Shown here: one piece after another, positions 61,204 through 64,000 of the stretch | Numbering within the stretch: the stretch's first letter is position 1 | Layout of the letters: every line of letters starts with the position of its first letter | Assembly: GCF_021390325.1 (NCBI RefSeq) | Contig: NZ_JAJUWU010000003.1 | Location: 62,001-126,000, forward strand | DNA from: Jiella avicenniae | GTDB lineage: Bacteria > Pseudomonadota > Alphaproteobacteria > Rhizobiales > Rhizobiaceae | Length of the DNA: 64,000 nt | Direction of reading: 5' to 3' | Position numbers and translations under genes: made by a program | Notes under the pieces: generated by a model | Seen by the model: only the letters and a program-made list of their open reading frames with translations | What the model was told of the DNA's origin: nothing | The model's database searches: none

Positions 61204-61429
61204 GGAACACCTTCCGTCTTCGTGCGTCTTTCCGGCTGTCCGCGACGAGGCGGGGCCGGCGCCAACGTGGCGCGGGAAACTGGCCACGGCCGCGCCGCCG
61301 CACCGCCTCTTTCTGAACGGCGATTTCTGCACGGCGGTCGGGCGCGACCGCACGATCGCCGGCGCGGTCGTTGCAGCCGCCACACCGAGCCGGCGCGGCC
61401 GGCCTTGCCCGGTTGCGCCCTCCGGCGCG

Positions 61430-62317
61430 TCAGTGGGCCATCAGGAGCGGCAGCCGGCAATGGCGGATCAGTTCGCGCGTCACGCCGCCGAGGAGATATT
61501 CCCTCAGACGCGAATGACCATAGGCGCCGGCGACGACGAGTTCGGCGCCGACCGCACCGGCCTCCTTGAGAAGTCCTTCCGCGGGGTCTTTCCAGGCGGC
61601 GAGTTCGCGGATCTCCACCGTCACCCCGTGCCGGGCGAGATGGCGGGCCATGTCGTTCATCGGTTCCAGCCCGCGCTGTTCAGCCGCCCCCTCTTCGGCG
61701 ACGGTGGCGAGGATCACCTGGTTCGCCCGCTTCAGGAGCGGCAGGGCGGCGGCGATGGCCCGGGCGCTCTCCGGCGTATCGCGGAACGCGACGAAAACCC
61801 TGGAGGGCAAGCCGGACACGGCGGCTTGCTCGGCGGGAACCAGCAGAATCGGCGCACGTGCGTCGAACAGGACGGCCTCGAACAGCGACATGTCCGTCGC
61901 CTCGATGACCGAACGCTGCGACTGGACGACGAGATCGACGAGGCCGCTCTGGCGGGTGACGGCATAGGCGAGTTCGCCGAGAGTGCCGTCGGAGCGGCGG
62001 AGTTCCCACGGCACGCCGAGCCGATCGAGACGGCCGCGGAGTTTCTCCTCGGCCTTTTTTCCGACGTCCTCGGCCTGACGGGCAAACTCGGCCGCCAGCA
62101 CTTCCGAACCCGGCGCAGTGGCGAGGATCGGCGTCGGGATGTGGTTGAGGAAATGGCAGTCGAGATGGGCGCGGAACTCGCTCGCGAGCGTCTCGCCATA
62201 GGCGATCGCCGCCTCGTCGCTCGAGGCGCCGGTCAAGATGACGGCAAGATCGGCGACCGGCATGCCGGCCGAAGCAGCCTCCGTTCCGGCCACGCCGGTC
62301 TCATTCCCGATGCTCAT
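61430..62317 (-). CDS. Universal stress protein (tandem UspA domains)
   Basis: A 295-residue protein with two Usp domains. The second has the ATP-binding loop VVAGAYGHSRLREYLLGGVTRELI (G-x2-G-x9-G(S/T) type). The first lacks a clear loop. Tandem Usp proteins respond to starvation or oxidative stress; partners are unknown. The start ATG 62317 follows GAAGGAG. It lies 226 bp downstream of nothing else on its strand and upstream of pat. Confidence 0.88.
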   Translation of the reverse strand: MSIGNETGVAGTEAASAGMPVADLAVILTGASSDEAAIAYGETLASEFRAHLDCHFLNHIPTPILATAPGSEVLAAEFARQAEDVGKKAEEKLRGRLDRLGVPWELRRSDGTLGELAYAVTRQSGLVDLVVQSQRSVIEATDMSLFEAVLFDARAPILLVPAEQAAVSGLPSRVFVAFRDTPESARAIAAALPLLKRANQVILATVAEEGAAEQRGLEPMNDMARHLARHGVTVEIRELAAWKDPAEGLLKEAGAVGAELVVAGAYGHSRLREYLLGGVTRELIRHCRLPLLMAH

Positions 62318-62575
62318 GGCGACCACTCCTTCGTTCCGACAACGACGACGACGCTAGCATTCGATGGCGGCGGCGGAATTGATCAAGGTCAAGACGGCGG
62401 GGCACGAGCGGAAACGAGCCGGGAGAAGCGGCGGGAGCGGCGCCCGCTCTCGCGCCGATCGCGCAGGGGTCGTTCGCAGGCGGGGTTGGCTTCGGCGCCG
62501 CGATCCGGCAGTTCTAGCAATCGTCCATGTCATGCGCTGGCGGCGCTGCGGCGAGCCGGCGGGAAGGATTGTCCG

Positions 62576-62866
62576 ATGTATCTCCTCTTCCGGGCCCTCG
62601 GCCTCCTGATCCTCGCCGTCGGCGTCGTGTTCGCAGTCGGCGACATCGCCCGCTCGTTGGCCGACGAGACGACGCAGCTCGTCACCATCGACGAGGCCCT
62701 GTCGTCGATGGGCTTCGTCCTCGCCAGCAGCGCACCGGAAAGCCGAACCGTCGCCGTGGTCGGCACCTGGTCGATGTCGATCACCTGCGGCGCCATCGGC
62801 TTCGTTTTCCTGCTCCTCGGCCATCGCGGCCGGCGCCGCGACCGGAATGTGCGCCGCATCCCGTGA
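62576..62866 (+). CDS. Small membrane protein of unknown function
   Basis: A 96-residue protein with two transmembrane helices (residues 3-24, LLFRALGLLILAVGVVFAVGDI, and ~66-84, MSITCGAIGFVFLLLGHRG) joined by a loop, and an Arg-rich end. Similar proteins are seen in rhizobial genomes, with the pattern DIARSLADETTQLVTIDEAL after helix 1. No function is recognised. The start follows GGAAGG. It is divergent from the Usp gene. Confidence 0.72.
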   Translation: MYLLFRALGLLILAVGVVFAVGDIARSLADETTQLVTIDEALSSMGFVLASSAPESRTVAVVGTWSMSITCGAIGFVFLLLGHRGRRRDRNVRRIP

Positions 62867-63013
62867 TGCGGCCAGAAGGCGAAGGACGCTTGAAGCTCAG
62901 CCATCCGCTCCGACATAACCCGGCGCGTGCGGCGACATGGCGGCATCCGCCGTCCGGTCGGCGCCCCCGGATCCGCCTGCTTGGCCCCGGCATCCGCCCC
63001 CGAAGGAGGTTCC

Positions 63014-63685
63014 ATGTTCGTCCTCGACATGTTTTCCAAGAAGATGAAGCTGCCCACGGCCGGCGACGCCCTGCCCGGCCGCAGCGAACCCATCCCGACC
63101 GCGATGGAGCATTTCGTCTCGCACCGCCCGCTGAAGGGGCCGTTTCCGCAAGGTCTCGAACGGGCGATGTTCGGCATGGGCTGCTTCTGGGGCGTCGAGC
63201 GCAGGTTCTGGCGGACCGAGGGCGTCTTCGTCACCGCCGTCGGCTATGCGGCCGGGACCACGCCCAATCCGACCTATCAGGAGGTCTGCACCGGCCAGAC
63301 CGGGCACAACGAGGTGGTCCTCGTGGTCTTCGATCCGGAGGCCGTTTCCTACGAAGCGCTGCTGAAATTGTTCTGGGAGGGTCACGATCCGACGCAGGGC
63401 ATGCGCCAGGGCAACGACATGGGCACCCAGTACCGCTCGGGCATCTATACCTTTTCGGACGAGCAGGCCGAGGCGGCGACGGCCGCGAAGGTGCGCTATC
63501 AGGACGCGCTGAAGAAGGCCGGCCACAAGGGCACGATCAGCACCGAGATCGTGCCGGCGCCGGCATTCTACTATGCCGAGGACTATCATCAGCAGTATCT
63601 CGCCAAGAATCCCCGCGGTTACTGCGGTGGTGGCGGCACCGGCGTCGCCTGCCCGGCCGGGATCGCCGAGGCGCCCGCCGAATAG
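63014..63685 (+). CDS. msrA: Peptide-methionine (S)-S-oxide reductase
   Basis: A 223-residue enzyme with the catalytic GCFWG (C57), [26 protein letters not shown], and the C-terminal recycling cysteines in [13 protein letters not shown]. It reduces methionine-S-sulfoxide in damaged proteins. The ~45-residue N-terminal extension without a signal peptide is typical of proteobacterial MsrA. The start ATG 63014 has GAAGGAGG upstream. Confidence 0.95.
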   Translation: MFVLDMFSKKMKLPTAGDALPGRSEPIPTAMEHFVSHRPLKGPFPQGLERAMFGMGCFWGVERRFWRTEGVFVTAVGYAAGTTPNPTYQEVCTGQTGHNEVVLVVFDPEAVSYEALLKLFWEGHDPTQGMRQGNDMGTQYRSGIYTFSDEQAEAATAAKVRYQDALKKAGHKGTISTEIVPAPAFYYAEDYHQQYLAKNPRGYCGGGGTGVACPAGIAEAPAE

Positions 63686-63913
63686 GCAGTGCGCGTCGGC
63701 TTTGGGCAGCCGGTCGCTCGGATCGGGGAAGATCGCCGTCCTCTCCGCGCCGGCTTGACCGATCCCTCTGAATTCACTTCATTCTCGCCGCGACCCGTGC
63801 CAATCTCGAAACCGGTGCGGGCATTCGCCCGCCGCGCGTTCACGCGGCGGCCGGGCGACGCCCCGCGAGAAACGAACCCAAAAGCCCATTCGTCAACAGG
63901 GATCCTGACATCG

Positions 63914-64000
63914 ATGAAACACTTCCTGGCCGGAATTCTCGCCACCGTCGCCCTCTCCGCCACGGCCGCATCGGCCGCCGATTTCAAGCCGGCGATCCTC
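63914..64000 (+). CDS. N-terminus of an exported protein, probably BMP-family ABC binding protein (cut by window end)
   Basis: 29 codons are visible: a signal peptide MKHFLAGILATVALSATAA, cleavage near ASAAD, then DFKPAIL. The mature start DFKPAI(L/V) is that of BMP/basic-membrane-protein-type ABC binding proteins (usually continuing YDLGGKFDKSF). The rest lies outside the window. Confidence 0.55.
   Translation, partial: MKHFLAGILATVALSATAASAADFKPAIL

Noticed and set aside
63818-63855. GC-rich hairpin CCGCCGCG/CGCGGCGG upstream of the last gene, considered as msrA terminator
   Set aside because: It is ~140 bp from the msrA stop, has no T-run and is of a kind expected by chance at this GC content.

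Overview
The window looks like chromosome from a high-GC alphaproteobacterium of the order Hyphomicrobiales (Rhizobiales). The evidence is a SciP (DUF1153) gene, a CpdR-like receiver, an alphaproteobacterial RpoH, a TRAP-type malonate operon arranged like Sinorhizobium matPQMAB, several DUF families common in rhizobia (DUF2125, DUF1007, DUF6476-like) and GC-rich interspersed palindromic repeats. The genus cannot be fixed by reading alone. There is no phage, insertion sequence, integrase or CRISPR array. The region reads as core chromosome with metabolic accessory operons.

Layout, left to right. 1-4.8 kb: the end of a patatin-like phospholipase, a CBS-domain protein, a rhomboid protease, a tandem PilZ protein, a GST and SodC. 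An orphan minus-strand terminator near 2.55 kb hints at a small RNA. 4.97-11.7 kb: the malonate block, with a GntR/FCD regulator divergent from TRAP subunits P, Q and M, malonyl-CoA decarboxylase and malonyl-CoA synthetase, the last four joined by 4-nt start/stop overlaps. 11.95-24.4 kb: tRNA-Glu, an RluA-family pseudouridine synthase, rpoH, DUF2125, ChaC, PlsC, a YdcF-family protein, ftsX-ftsE, hpt, a CpdR-like receiver, sciP and mnmA, a housekeeping and cell-cycle stretch.

24.4-40 kb: an oxidoreductase, a sigma-54 activator with a GAFTDA loop, an M3 oligoendopeptidase and a peptide ABC transporter. In that transporter the second permease and first ATPase are one continuous reading frame whose linker is encoded by a palindromic repeat. 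The binding-protein and permease genes are separated by three ~130-bp inverted-repeat elements, and a fourth, covarying copy lies after the operon. Two tandem TRAP binding proteins without membrane subunits and a class-I amidotransferase-type hydrolase follow.

39.7-50.3 kb: a NicO-type metal exporter with its DUF1007 partner, an L,D-transpeptidase, a DM13 protein, a LysR regulator, an ornithine/lysine decarboxylase behind a ~520-bp leader, a GNAT, a Nudix protein, D-Ala-D-Ala ligase, and an MFS drug exporter with a MarR regulator. 50.6-64 kb: malate synthase G, a CrbS-type symporter-kinase hybrid, its CrbR-type regulator, a Crp/Fnr regulator, a Pat-type GNAT/acyl-CoA synthetase fusion, a universal stress protein, a small membrane protein, MsrA and the first codons of a probable BMP-family binding protein. 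Malate synthase, CrbS/CrbR and Pat all bear on acetate and acetyl-CoA use and probably form one physiological neighbourhood. Several genes (ftsE, DUF1007, the second orphan TRAP protein, Crp/Fnr, perhaps crbS) appear to start with TTG behind good ribosome binding sites.
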